A stretch of DNA of 64,000 nucleotides from Lepidostoma basale (GCA_022606425.2 JAHDVF020000883.1:992001-1056000); one strand, 5' to 3'; counted from the first letter of the stretch, positions 1-9,462 are shown. Numbers and translations: made by a program. The notes: generated by a model from the sequence alone, not told the origin.

Positions 1-206
1 TGCAATGAAAGAATGGACCACTGCTGCGTCCTACCGCTGTGATCTAATGGGTTTTGAAACTAACACATTGTCTCAGAAAAGCGCAAATAAATGTAGAATT
101 TGAATAAATATAATTACACTTGGTATTACAACACTCAAATTACACTTAACAATGTTCACAATTTTAACAATAAAATAAAACATAGTGGTTACCTATATAC
201 TGAAAG

Positions 207-380
207 GAGGTGGAGTTATGAATAAAGGTAGAGGGGGTATAATTATGATTCAGGAGAGCGGAGATGTAACGGGAACATTTCGAATATGGGAATTGAATTT
301 AAATTTAAAATGTTCCCGTTATATCTCCCCTCTCCTCATTATAATGATACCTCTTTCACCTTTATACATTACTCCACCCC
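207..380. repeat. FB0 fold-back (hairpin) element
   Basis: Two arms of about 73 bp (207-280 and 308-380) are imperfect inverted copies, both containing ATAACGGGAACATTT or TGTAACGGGAACATTT read inward, around a short AT-rich loop. The whole could fold as one long hairpin, as in hairpin MITEs. Any open frame here is incidental. No transposase is present and no flanking duplication was identified. Confidence 0.7.
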
Positions 381-422
381 GTTTAGTACTCTATTTTATT
401 TAATTTTTGTAAAAAAAATAAA

Positions 423-906
423 TAACTAACCATCACGCCGTCTCCCCGAAGGAGTAGGCAGAAAGAATGGACTGCCACACTTTTCTTTCCTGACATATTT
501 CTCTCGCTTCCTCAACATTCATACATCGTGTCACGCACGCGCGTCGATTTCTCTGTCTCCTCACATGGCCGAAATTCAATATTTGATTTATTTGATCGTG
601 CCACGTTTTCTTCGGTCTTCCTCTATTTCAAGTTCCATTTATATCGTTAACATTTATATTTTTTTACCATTCTTTCTTCATTCATTCTTTCCATATGTTC
701 AAACCATCTTAATGATCCTCTCATTATTTTGTTCATAACACCATCATTCGCACCGCATTCACTTCTTATATTTTCATTCGACACTCTATAATACACAGAG
801 AGTCCACACATTCGTCTAAAAGATCTCATTTCTAATGCATTTATTCTACTTTCATCCCTCTTTTGCCAGTTCCATGCTTCGATTCCATACACAAGGGTCG
901 GTAGAA
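423..906 (-). mobile_element. RTE-A fragment, subfamily N, 3' end
   Basis: Reverse-strand copy of the C-terminal part of an RTE-type ORF. The 3' end (AACCATCACGCCGTCTCC as read on +) lies at the left after a short CTAA tail. Translation gives the recognisable SRINALEMRSFRRMCG and GSLRWFEHMERMNEERM segments but is interrupted. The copy is 5'-truncated near 906, where a different RTE piece begins. Confidence 0.88.
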
Positions 907-924
907 GAACACGATGTTTTGGAA

Positions 925-1085
925 AGAAGTAAAAAATGTCCTGATAGCGGATGTGTGAAAGCAATTTTGGATAATGAGGGAAGAATGTTAACGGAGAGTA
1001 AAATCATACAAGAAAGATGAATGGAATATTTTAAGGAAATGTATGGTGGTGATACAAGCGTGATCGAAAGTATAACGAAGTATTA
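925..1085 (+). mobile_element. RTE fragment, linker between endonuclease and RT
   Basis: The + strand translates to KAILDNEGRMLTESKIIQER, then a stop, then MEYFKEMYGGD. This matches the conserved segment of RTE ORFs between the APE endonuclease and the RT fingers (usual form: consensus W before EYF). The TGA at 1018 replaces the expected TGG, so a single nonsense change broke it. It abuts the reverse-strand RTE-A piece on its left. Confidence 0.7.
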
Positions 1086-1103
1086 AATAATAGATACGAA
1101 TGA

Positions 1104-1270
1104 AAAAACGTCCGTTTTATACAAGTTTCATTATAGTTTATGTGAATGATATGTTTCGCCTTTCCAAGGCATTATCAAATGTCCCAAAATGCACATTTGA
1201 TAATGCCTTAGAAAATGGAAACATGTTATTTCCATAAACTAAAATAAACCTTCTAGAGAACAGACGTTTA
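1104..1270. repeat. FB1 fold-back, copy a, with head-to-head hammerhead-like cores
   Basis: Inverted arms (1104-1180, 1192-1270) start from AACGTCTGTTTTCTAGAAG-like termini and meet at GGCATTATCAAATG / CATTTGATAATGCC. Each arm reads outward as TTTGATAATGCC, a stem, then GAAAC and ATGT, resembling a decayed hammerhead core (CTGATGA..GAAAC). Related copies lie at 8758, 15705 and 34155. Confidence 0.7.
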
Positions 1271-1334
1271 CATTCGTATTAATTAATTCTGGAAGGACTA
1301 TTGCATGATAGAATTAATTTATAATATTACGTAA

Positions 1335-1482
1335 ACTGAAATGTAATGATTGCTCAACTTTTTATATAGGAAAAACAAGGCTAAACTTTTAAATTAAGAA
1401 TAAAAGAGCACATTAGATGTCTCTCCAATAATAATTTTTCGGAATTCGCAAACCATCTCATTGTAAAAGTTTTACATGTTAA
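1335..1482 (+). mobile_element. Penelope-like element fragment, GIY-YIG endonuclease
   Basis: Translation in two frames gives NDCSTFYIGKTRLNF, then RIKEHIRCLSNNNFSEFANH. The YIGKT signature followed by an R/KEH and a FAxHL motif is the C-terminal GIY-YIG endonuclease of PLEs. A frameshift and stop separate the two halves, so it is dead. A close reverse-strand relative is at 5800-5935. Confidence 0.72.
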
Positions 1483-1617
1483 TAAAATAAATAAATAATA
1501 TAATAATTTCGAAATTTTATAAATTGAAAAATAAGAAATCATAACTAATCAAATAATTAAAACGCTTTTGAAATTGAAAATAACGTTGTTTATTATCCAC
1601 AAAATATGAAAAAACGC

Positions 1618-1648
1618 GACATGTTTCAGAGGATACCTCCATCTTCAG
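1618..1648 (-). ncRNA. Hammerhead-like motif, PLE 3' end, variant 2
   Basis: On the reverse strand: CTGAAGA (fits CUGANGA), a weak helix II around GAGG/CCTC, GAAAC, AT, then GTC. It is followed by GCG as in the stronger family at 13278. Helix III would have only a 2-nt loop, so cleavage competence is doubtful. A related + strand copy is at 37400. Confidence 0.4.
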
Positions 1649-1764
1649 GTGTAAATATATATTAAAAACTAAACAATGAAAGACTAATATAAAACGCATA
1701 TAAAAAAATACATTTAAATTAAAAAAATTAACCTGGGCTGATTGATATATTGGTATTTTTTTAA

Positions 1765-2384
1765 GGTTTGGTTTTTAAACTGGCAACATTGTTTCGACAG
1801 ACTGTCAATTTGACAATTGACAGTTGATTTGTAGTCAGTACGTTTTGAAATTTTAACCAGTTGCTCGATAAAGTAGTCGAAAATTGGACTTCACGATTGC
1901 GCTTCATTCGAGCTAACCGTGGCGTTCATATGCCCAAAATTATACTTAAACAATAATGGTATTAAATTATCTATTAAATAAAACCAATATCACAGACATT
2001 TACATTATTTTAATGTAGTTGTTTTTATTTTGAATTTTTATACTTCTAAAAAAAACACTCTTTATATAACAATGTGTACAAGGGTGTTTTTTTAGAGGTA
2101 TACATATTCAAAATGAACAAAAAAAAAACACATTAAAATAATGTTAATGTCTATGATATTGGCTTTATTAATTTAATATATAATTTTATGCAATTATTGT
2201 TTAAATATGATTTCGGGCATATGAGCGCCACGGCTAGCTCGAATGAAGCGCAATCGTGAAGTCCAATTTTCGGTCACTTTATCGAGCAACTGGGAGAAAT
2301 GGCAAAACGTACTGACTACAAATCAACTGTCAACTGTCAAATTGACACTCTGTAGAAACAATGTTGCCAGTTTAAAAACCAAAC
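1765..2384. mobile_element. FB2, 620-bp inverted-repeat (hairpin) transposon
   Basis: Termini GGTTTGGTTTTTAAACTGG (left) and CCAGTTTAAAAACCAAAC (right) are inverted. The arms continue for roughly 300 bp each, including the matching GCGCTTCATTCGAGCTA / TAGCTCGAATGAAGCGC. The AT-rich centre also folds. No ORF encodes a transposase, so this is a non-autonomous hairpin or fold-back DNA element. Target duplication is unclear. Confidence 0.82.
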
Positions 2385-2559
2385 ATATAAAAAATAACCT
2401 ATATTAATAATTATTTTTTATCAGTATGAACTAATAAATAAAATAAAACAATAATAATAAAATGATAATATAAAATTGTAATTTAGAAAAAAACATACAT
2501 TTGCAAAGACATATTTTATAAATATAAATTACTATAAAATATAAAATCCTAATTACTGC

Positions 2560-3066
2560 CAAATAAAAAAAGTGGATACGTGGAACATTAATTATATCAT
2601 GCAACAGCTAATTTAAAAAACGGTGGATACGTGTAACATAAATTAAAGAAACACAAAAGTCCGGATCGTCCATGTCAACATGTGCAACATCGGAAAAACA
2701 TTATGTGTTATTACATTATGTGCTAAAGTTAAAAAAAAACGGTGGATTCGTGGAACATAAATTAAATAGACAAATGTGCCCCATCTAAAAATAACATTTT
2801 GTATTAAATTATTTTTATTTTGTTAGTTTATTTTATATCATTGTATTTTATATTATTTGTTTTAGATTTATTTTGTGGATGTTGGAAGATCGAAGTGTGC
2901 GCGGGAGATGCCTATTGGTGGCGATGAGGTTCGCAACCCATCACACTGCGTCTCCCGCGGGGAGAAAAGAGAAGGATGGAGTGCCGCATCGGTTAAAGTG
3001 TGACAGTCCATTCTTTCTGCCTACCCTTTCGGGGAGACGGCGTGATGGTTAGTTAGTTAGTTAGTT
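2560..3066 (+). mobile_element. Element S, copy 1 (SINE-like, RTE-A tail)
   Basis: The core from about 2868 (GATCGAAGTGTGCGCGGGAG) through GGTTCGCAACCCATCAC ends in CCATTCTTTCTGCCTACCC and GGGGAGACGGCGTGATGGTT plus (TTAG)n, which is the RTE-A 3' end. The upstream part holds three spaced repeats of GGTGGATACGTGTAACATAA type (2567, 2616, 2734) and matches 44347-44765 in reverse. It has no ORF and probably uses RTE-A machinery for 3'-end recognition. Confidence 0.75.
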
Positions 3067-3355
3067 AAATTTATAAATGATTATTTTGAATGTGATTGGA
3101 AATGGGAACTTGGGAAATAAAAAGTAGACAAAGTATTTAAGGAGAAAGTAGTAATAGGAGGAATCTGATTACTAATTAAGTTTTCACCCAAAAGAAAACC
3201 TGGACCCCAATAACAATTAAAATATTATTTTAGGTTTATTCAAAATATATGTTATAAAAAATGAAAAATTCATAATATCTGTCAAAACTGACCACATTCA
3301 TGAAACATTTGTTAAAATATTTATTTTGTATGTAAAAAAAATAAATAACAAAACA

Positions 3356-3382
3356 CTGATGAAGGGCTTCTGCGTCCGAAAC
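3356..3382 (+). ncRNA. Hammerhead-like motif, PLE 3' end, variant 3
   Basis: CTGATGA, then a 15-nt potential hairpin AGGGCTTCTGCGTCC, then GAAAC and ATGT. A second copy is at 3976-4002. Both sit in ACAAAACACTGATGAAGG.. AATAAAGTT contexts typical of PLE 3' ends. Helix II is imperfect and there is no GTC after GAAAC, so only the core letters are supported. Confidence 0.35.
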
Positions 3383-3467
3383 ATGTTTTAAATTTAATTT
3401 TTAATAAAGTTAGTGTTATTTACAAAGTAATCAACATTGCTCAACCAACCTTATCCATATGAATTGC

Positions 3468-3958
3468 AAACCTATCCAATAAAGCTAGAATGGTAGTGCA
3501 CAATGGTGTTCTTCTACCTACCCTTATGCATGGAAGCGAACCATGGAACTGGCAAAAGAAGGATGAAAATAGAATAAACGCAATAAGATCTCTTAGACGA
3601 ATGTGTAGATACTCTGTGTATGATAGAGTGTCGAATGAAAATATAATATAAAAAGTGAATGCGGTGCGAATGATGGTGTCATGAACAAAATAATGAAAGG
3701 ATCATAAAGATGGTTTGGACATATGTAAAAAATTAATGAAGGAAGAATGGTAAAAAAAATTATATGTTAAAGATGTAAATGGAACCAGAAATAGAGGAAG
3801 TCGGCCATGTGAGGAGTCAGAGATATCGACGCGCGTGCATGACACGTGCATTGAGGAAGCGAGAGAAATATGTCAGGAAAGAAAAGTGTGGCAGTCCATT
3901 CTTTCAGCCAACCCCTTCGGGAGGCGGCGTGATGGTTAGTTAGTTAGTTAGCTAGTTA
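3468..3958 (+). mobile_element. RTE-A fragment, subfamily N, internal deletion
   Basis: Starts at AACCTATCCAATAAAGCTAG, the recurrent 5' end of short RTE-A units, and runs to (TTAG)n. The motifs for NGVLLPTLMHGSE and LRRMCRYSVYDRVSNENI are visible. A stop and frameshifts lie at 3650-3780. The segment coding for the TWHDQINQIL region is deleted near 3800, joining straight to the distal part. Confidence 0.85.
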
Positions 3959-3975
3959 CAAAAACTAACAAAACA

Positions 3976-4002
3976 CTGATGAAGGGTTTTTGTGTCCGAA
4001 AC
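3976..4002 (+). ncRNA. Hammerhead-like motif, second variant-3 copy
   Basis: CTGATGA, AGGGTTTTTGTGTCC, GAAAC, ATGT. Relative to 3356 the stem-loop carries C to T changes. It immediately follows the RTE-A tail, so the PLE end may be split by the RTE-A insertion: the flanking PLE-like text occurs on both sides, at 3356 and here. Confidence 0.33.
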
Positions 4003-4136
4003 ATGTTTTGAATTAAATTTTTTAATAAAGTTGTTCAAAGAATCCGCAATACAAAGTTATGGCGAATATAGAAGAAATGTTGTTCGTTTGTTATGTCTCA
4101 TTTGTGTACAATAAAAAAATATGTAACTAACACTGT

Positions 4137-4186
4137 AGTGGTCCATTCTCTTTGCCTACCCAACCGGAGAAAGAGCGCGATGGTTA
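4137..4186 (+). mobile_element. Degenerate RTE-A 3' end
   Basis: GTGGTCCATTCTCTTTGCC.. GAGCGCGATGGTTA is a worn copy of the last ~50 bp of RTE-A. No coding part or tandem tail remains. Confidence 0.5.
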
Positions 4187-4434
4187 TGTTTTTAATATTT
4201 TTAAAATACGAAACTACTTACCAGGATTTGATTCTGTGTTTAAAATATTTGATAACTACTCTCTATGGACAGTTCACGTCTAGTTTTAAGAAATATGTAA
4301 ACCAAAATAGACAAGAATCCTCATAAGGATTTATATATAGTCGTTTTAAGTTAAAAAAAAACATGATTCTTTACTTTGTATCAGGGTTGCCAGAATAAAA
4401 ATATATAAAAGACAATATTTTGTATTTTGTCATC

Positions 4435-4757
4435 ATCAAAATAATGAAAGGATCATTAAGATGGTTTGGACATATTGAAAGAATGAATGAAGAAAGAATG
4501 GTAAAAAAATTATATGTTAATGATGTAAATGGTACCAGAAATAGAGGAAGACCAAGGAAAACGTGGCACGATCAAATAAATCAAATATTGAATGTCGGTC
4601 ATGTGAGGAGTCAGAGAAATCGACGCGCGTGCATGACACGATGTATGAATGTTGAGGAAGCGAGAGAAATATGTCAGGAAAGAAAGGTGTGGCAGTCCAT
4701 TCTTTCTGCCTACCCCTTCGGGGAGACGGCGTGATGGTTAGTTAGTTAGTTAGTTAG
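4435..4757 (+). mobile_element. RTE-A fragment, subfamily N, strongly 5'-truncated
   Basis: An uninterrupted reading frame covers the last ~100 residues: GSLRWFGHIERMNEERMVKK, then NRGRPRKTWHDQINQIL, then RRACMTRCMNVEEAREICQE, ending PFGETA, stop and (TTAG)4. The intact frame suggests modest age. Confidence 0.88.
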
Positions 4758-4904
4758 TCATTGTCCATCTTTGCTCGAGAGAAATGATGTGTCCTTTTGC
4801 TGGTCTATTTTCAGTGATACGTATTATGAAGATAAAAATATTACATAATTGTTTACAAATATGATCAGTTCTGACAGATGTTATAATAATTTATTTTTGA
4901 ACTT

Positions 4905-5541
4905 TTAACTAACTAACTAACTAACCATCACGCCATTTCCCCGGAGGGGTAGGCAGAGAGGATGGATCGCCACAATGGCCTTTCCTGGCATACCTCTCGG
5001 GATTCCTCTACATTCATACATCGTACCATGCACGCACGTCGATTATTCCGACTTCGAATGTGGTCGCCTTTTAGTAATTGATTTATTTGGTCATGCCATG
5101 TTTTCGTCGGTCGTCCTCTGCTTCTTTTTCCTCTCACGCTGCTTGTGTACAACTTTTTAAGCATTCTACTCTCATCCATTCGTTCCATATGTCCAAACCA
5201 TCAGGGATCCTTTTTTTAATTTTATTCATGATGCAGTCATCTGCCTTACATTTCTTTCTTATTTCATCGTTCGGTATTCTATCATACAACGTTTTCCCGC
5301 ACATTCTTCTTAGTGATCTCATTTCTACGGCGTTTATCCTGCTTTCATCCTTCTTTTGCCAGCTCCAAGCTTCACTTCCATACATGAGGGTTGGCACTAG
5401 AACTCCATTGTGTACTGCCATCTTTGCTTCTGTGGATGTATTTCTATTTGCAGTAATGACTTTGAGTGCGCCATTTATTTTATTCCCAGCACCAACCCTT
5501 CTTTCGATGTCTTTCTCCATTTTTCCGTCTCTTGTAAACAT
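4905..5541 (-). mobile_element. RTE-A fragment, subfamily K
   Basis: Reverse-strand copy with CTAA tail at 4905-4924 and protein end PSGEMA. It reaches further upstream than most, to DIERRVGAGNKINGALKVI, the region just after the RT palm. One frameshift near 5190 splits the C-terminal part. Subfamily K has the TSSVxGKRSRGRP variant in place of NDVNGxRxRGRP. Confidence 0.88.
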
Positions 5542-5544
5542 GCC

Positions 5545-5795
5545 GAACGTTTATGCTTTTTTTTATAACAAATAATGAATCAATTTGAAATTTAAAATAA
5601 TAATTTAAAGTTCTTATTGGGGTTCAGGTAATTACTTACAACAAAGAAAAGAAATCAAAGATTAGACTTGACGTTAAATTTATTTGATTATTTATAATAT
5701 TATTTTAATTTTTAATAGCTTTTTTAATTTCTAAAACTACGAGATTGCTCAAAGTTATAATTATATTATTATATAAACACGTAAAATTTCAACCC
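5545..5795. other. AT-rich spacer without recognised feature
   Basis: No coding potential, inverted arms or match to the other families here was seen. It leads into the PLE GIY-YIG fragment. Confidence 0.4.
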
Positions 5796-5799
5796 CATT

Positions 5800-5935
5800 A
5801 TCTTTATTAAATGAAAGATCTTTTTCAATGAGGTGGTTAGCAAATTCAGAAAAATTATTATTAGAGAGACATCTAATGTGCTCTTTTATTCTTAAAATTA
5901 CGCCTTGTTTTACCTATATAAAAAAACATAACATA
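5800..5935 (-). mobile_element. Penelope-like element fragment, GIY-YIG endonuclease
   Basis: The reverse strand encodes YIGKTRRNF, then after a 1-nt shift IKEHIRCLSNNNFSEFANHL and KDNGVEILRVY. It is near-identical to 1335-1482 over the SNNNFSEFANHL stretch. It lies next to the hammerhead-like PLE end at 5964, but on the opposite strand. Confidence 0.72.
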
Positions 5936-5963
5936 GAAGAAATCCAGAAGTTGTTTATAACAC

Positions 5964-5992
5964 CTGATAATGCCAACATAGGTTGGCGAAAC
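5964..5992 (+). ncRNA. Hammerhead-like PLE-A motif, decayed core
   Basis: CTGATAA, then helix II GCCAAC..GTTGGC, then GAAAC. The catalytic G of CTGATGA is A here and the AGCTGTC that follows GAAAC in other copies is lost, so it should be inactive. The downstream GTGAAAACAGCGTTTTATGA matches the ends at 13278 and 63184. Confidence 0.55.
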
Positions 5993-6117
5993 TGTTGATG
6001 CGACAAACTCATATAAATAAATCGTGAAAACAGCGTTTTATGATTTTTTTTATTACCAACACCAAGGATTAAAATCAATGGTTTGAGAATTTATTTTACA
6101 ATATTAGCAGAAAACAG

Positions 6118-6215
6118 CTCATTATTTTGAAGAGGAATCTGGCCGTGTTCGGCTTGAAACCAAGTCCCCTGGATCAGGAGCCAAGCATTCTATCCGCTAG
6201 ACCACCACCCGAATT
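6118..6215 (-). mobile_element. SINE-T2 fragment (tRNA-derived)
   Basis: The reverse strand reads TGGTCTAGCGG (A-box form), TCCTGATCCAGGGGACTTGG, then GGTTTCAAGCC (B-box form), spaced as in a tRNA head and followed by a non-tRNA body. A second copy with a better B box (GGGTTCAAGCC) is at 17740-17852. Two diverged copies argue for a SINE, not a functional tRNA gene. Confidence 0.68.
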
Positions 6216-6227
6216 TAAATATAACTA

Positions 6228-6772
6228 ACTAACTAGCTAACTAACCATCACGCCGTCTCCCCGAAGGGGTAGGCAGAAATAATGGACTGCCACACTTTTC
6301 TTTCCTGACATATTTCTCTCGCTTCCTCAATATTCATACATCGTGTCATGCACGCTCGATTTCTCTGACTCCTCACGTGGCCGACATTCAATATTTGATT
6401 TATTTGATCGCGCCACGTTTTCCTCGGTCTTGCTCTATTTCTGGTTTCATTTACATCATTAACATATATTTTTTTTACCATTCTTTCTTCATTCATACTT
6501 TCCATACGTCCAAACCATCTTAATGATCCTTTCATTATTTTGTTCATGACACCATCATTCGCACCGCATTCACTTCTTATATTTTCATTCGACACTCTAT
6601 CATACACAAAATATCCACACATTCGTCTAAGAGATCTTATTTCTACTGCATTTATTCTACTTTCATCCTTCTTTTGCCAGTTCCATGCTTCGCTTCCATA
6701 CATAAGGGTCGGTCGAAGAACACCATTGTGCACTGCCATTCTAGCTTTTTTTGGATAGGTTTTTGTTTGTGA
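6228..6772 (-). mobile_element. RTE-A short unit, subfamily N
   Basis: Reverse-strand unit from (CTAA)n at 6228 to the recurrent 5' boundary at 6740-6772 (AGCTTTTTTTGGATAGGTTT). The frame is open for about 163 codons: MAVHNGVLRPTLMYGSEAWN through PFGETA. Confidence 0.9.
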
Positions 6773-7156
6773 TAAATAATTAAAATAAATATAATTTAAA
6801 TATTAATTTTTAAAAATAAAATGATTGGCAACCCTGCTTTTTATTTGTGTATACTTTATGTTACATTATTATCATTGTCTTACCTTGCCAGAAAACTGGT
6901 TTCCATGGGAGATATTTCCTCTGGGTATGCCGCACGTTCATTGCGGAGTTATCTGTAGTCAGAAATCCTTGACTTATGTGCTGTGCTATACATGTATAGA
7001 AAGAAACAAACCATTTTAATACAGGGTCAACACAAAATAACGAACTTGTTTCCAAATACAGATTTTATTGATAACAGACATATCTTTACAGCGGGTAAAA
7101 CACTACATCTCATAAAAAACTTTATATCTTGAAATTTCATAACAAAAAAATAAAAG

Positions 7157-7157
7157 C

Positions 7158-7191
<34 letters not shown>

Positions 7192-7245
7192 ACGACCACA
7201 ACAACAACGACAACAACAACACCACCACCACCACCACCAACAACG

Positions 7246-7308
<63 letters not shown>

Positions 7309-7406
7309 ACAACGACAACAACAACAACGACAACAACAACAACGACAACAACACCACCACCACCACCACCACTATCACCACCACCACCACCACCAACAAC
7401 AACAAT

Positions 7407-7452
<46 letters not shown>

Positions 7453-7529
7453 GCGACAACGACAACAACAACACCACCACCACCATCACCACCACCACCA
7501 TCACCACCACCACCAACAACAACAACAAT

Positions 7530-7614
<85 letters not shown>

Positions 7615-7627
7615 GCGACGACAACAA
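7157..7627. repeat. Giant (CAA/CAC)n trinucleotide array
   Basis: About 470 bp of AAC/ACG/ACC triplets. CAC-rich blocks near 7220-7237, 7352-7395 and 7472-7515 recur within a CAA background, giving a crude higher-order period of about 130 bp. It directly abuts the 3' end of the RTE-A V copy at 7628, whose relatives have short (TTG)n tails, so it is an expanded retrotransposon tail. The long Thr/Pro and Leu/Val frames are artefacts. Confidence 0.9.
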
Positions 7628-8202
7628 ACCATCAAGCCGTTTCCCCGCAGGGGTAGGCAGAGAGAATGCACCGCCACACTACTCTATCCTGATAAACCTC
7701 TCTAGATTCCTCCACATTCATACAGCGAGTCATAAACGCACGTCGATTCTTACGGCTTCTGACATGACCAACCTTTAAAATTTGATTCATTTGGTCATGC
7801 CATGTTTTCCTCGGTCTACCTCGACTCCGTACTCCATTTATATCGTTAACGTATACTTTTCAAACATTATTTATTCACCCATGCGCTCCATATGTCCGAA
7901 CCAACGTAGCGATTTCATAATTTTGTTCATAATACCTTCTTTCGCTCTACATTCGTTTCAAATATCAGCATCTGAGATTTTGTCGTACATCGTTCTATCA
8001 CACATACGTCTTAGGGACCTCAACTCTACCGCATTTATTCTGCTCTCATCTTTCTTCTGCTAGTTCCATGCTTTGCTTCCATACACAAGGGTTGGGACCA
8101 GAACTCCATTGTGAACGGCCATTTTCGCTTTCATTGATAAATTCTTGTTTCCAATAACTATTTTTTGAGCTCCATTCACTTTGTTACCCGCATCAACTCT
8201 CC
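7628..8202 (-). mobile_element. RTE-A fragment, subfamily V, left part (split by Jky-4)
   Basis: Reverse-strand V copy beginning ACCATCAAGCCGTTTCCCCG and extending to GTTACCCGCATCAACTCTCC. It lacks an intact frame. The homologous sequence resumes at 8658, so Jky-4 sequence interrupts it. Confidence 0.87.
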
Positions 8203-8657
8203 TCATCTCCAGACTCCAAAGACAACAAAATAAAATAATATAATTAGCATATAACATTGACTACCTTACCCCAACCATACAAGTTTACAGACAAACAAAA
8301 CAAATGGACATATCAGACCTGACCAAATATGAGACCTTAAAAATTGTACACAGAGTGACCATAGAAAAGACAACAGACAGCACCTACAAATTAACTAAAA
8401 ATTCAGACATACACAGACACTGGACCGGGAACTGTGACAGATATCACTTACCGAATGCACGAACTAAGACAGGACAATCAAAGATATTGAACAATGGACT
8501 GAAACTTTACAATGAACTACCAAAAGACACAAGGAGTCTCACTACAACTCAATATAAAATATATTTGAAATAATACAAATAATAAATAGTAAGATCTAAA
8601 AATGTAACCATATAACCCAATTGGGTTTTAAAAAAAATAAAGTACATAAAAAAAAAA
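8203..8657 (+). mobile_element. Jky-4 3' end, 5'-truncated, nested in RTE-A
   Basis: The C-terminal domain of a Jockey-like ORF2 is open for 89 codons from 8304: NCDRYHLPNARTKTGQSKIL and LKLYNELPKDTR, the usual C-terminal LPxxRT.. LxNxLP pattern. The 3' UTR (GATCTAAAAATGTAACCATA, TAACCCAATTGGG) and A-rich tail match the longer Jky-4 element at 55005-57248. The RT itself is missing. Confidence 0.85.
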
Positions 8658-8748
8658 CCTCTTCTTTCAACATTCGCTGTGAACATGCTACCTAAATACA
8701 CAAATTCCCTCACCCGTTCCAAGTTTTCTTCGTTTACATTTATATAAA
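8658..8748 (-). mobile_element. RTE-A fragment, subfamily V, right part
   Basis: CTTTCAACATTCGCTGTGAA and CTACCTAAATACACAAATTC match 50290-50370 of the RT-bearing RTE-A copy. The fragment codes (reverse) for NLERVREFVYLGSMFT. It is the continuation of the copy left of the Jky-4 insertion. Confidence 0.82.
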
Positions 8749-8757
8749 AAAAATAAT

Positions 8758-8855
8758 ACGAGTGAAAATGTCTATTTTAAGCTTATTTTATTATTTTTTA
8801 TAAGAATGACATAGTTGCTTTGCTAATGCCTGGCTCACATTTGATAATGCCGATT
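8758..8855. repeat. FB1 fold-back, copy b (partial)
   Basis: One arm plus the centre (TGCTTTGCTAATGCC, CATTTGATAATGCC) of the FB1 family; the distal arm is missing. Confidence 0.5.
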
Positions 8856-8861
8856 TTATTC

Positions 8862-9030
8862 TTCTTCTTCTTTATCTCATTGAAGATTTTGCGATCTGTT
8901 TATGCAGGATATCATCTTTCTTCCTGTGATGAAGACGACCAGCCTTCTCTCCATCACTTTGGTGGCCGTCCTGGTGGTCGACGGCCCTCTGGAGTCTCGT
9001 GAATCACGACCTTAAGAATCCTGCTCGATT
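8862..9030 (-). mobile_element. RTE-D2 3' end fragment
   Basis: Starts at a TTCTTCTTC (reverse AAG) tail and contains GATGAAGACGACCAGCCTTC and GGTCGACGGCCCTCTGGAGT, shared with 39448-39600 and 49125-49210. Non-coding end of a D2-type RTE ORF. Confidence 0.72.
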
Positions 9031-9462
9031 TCTTCTTCTTCTTCTTCCCTTTTTGTAGACTCAGGAGTCTGTTATTTCAGGCGGGTCCTCTTGAGATGCT
9101 GAACTCCAGCTTTCTCTCCACCGTTTCGGGGTCTTCCTGGTCGGCGTTGTCCGTTTGGCGTTCCATGGAGAGCTATGTGTGGTATTCTATTTGAGCTCAT
9201 CCTTTCTACGTGTTCATGCCAGTATCGCCGTCATTGACGTCCCTATCTGACCACATCTTCGACCTCGCAGATTTCTCGGATTGCTGTATTCCTAACTCGA
9301 TCATGTAGGGTCTTGCCAGCTATAGCGCGGAGCGTTTTCATCTCGGTTGTCCTGAGCATGCTCGTTGTCTTGACAGTGTCTGCCCTCGATTCAATGCCAT
9401 ATGTGAGGATTGGTCGCACACAGGTCTTGTAGATGCGTAATGCATTTGATTTAATCGTATTA
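9030..9462 (-). mobile_element. RTE-C fragment
   Basis: Reverse frame encodes YKTCVRPILTYGIESRADTV, then RTTEMKTLRAIAGKTLHDRV and REICEVEDVVR. This is the standard RTE segment downstream of the RT. Its own 3' part is at 9040-9230 after an AAG-type tail. The frame is broken near 9240. Confidence 0.82.

Noticed and set aside
185..403. Small 72-codon ORF
   Set aside because: It spans both arms of the FB0 hairpin and has no family signature.
6118..6215. tRNA gene on the minus strand
   Set aside because: tRNA-like head repeated at 17740 with an insertion and a shared non-tRNA body: SINE-T2.
7129..7656. Thr/Pro-rich and Leu/Val-rich 175-codon frames
   Set aside because: They are translations of a trinucleotide array with no stops by composition.
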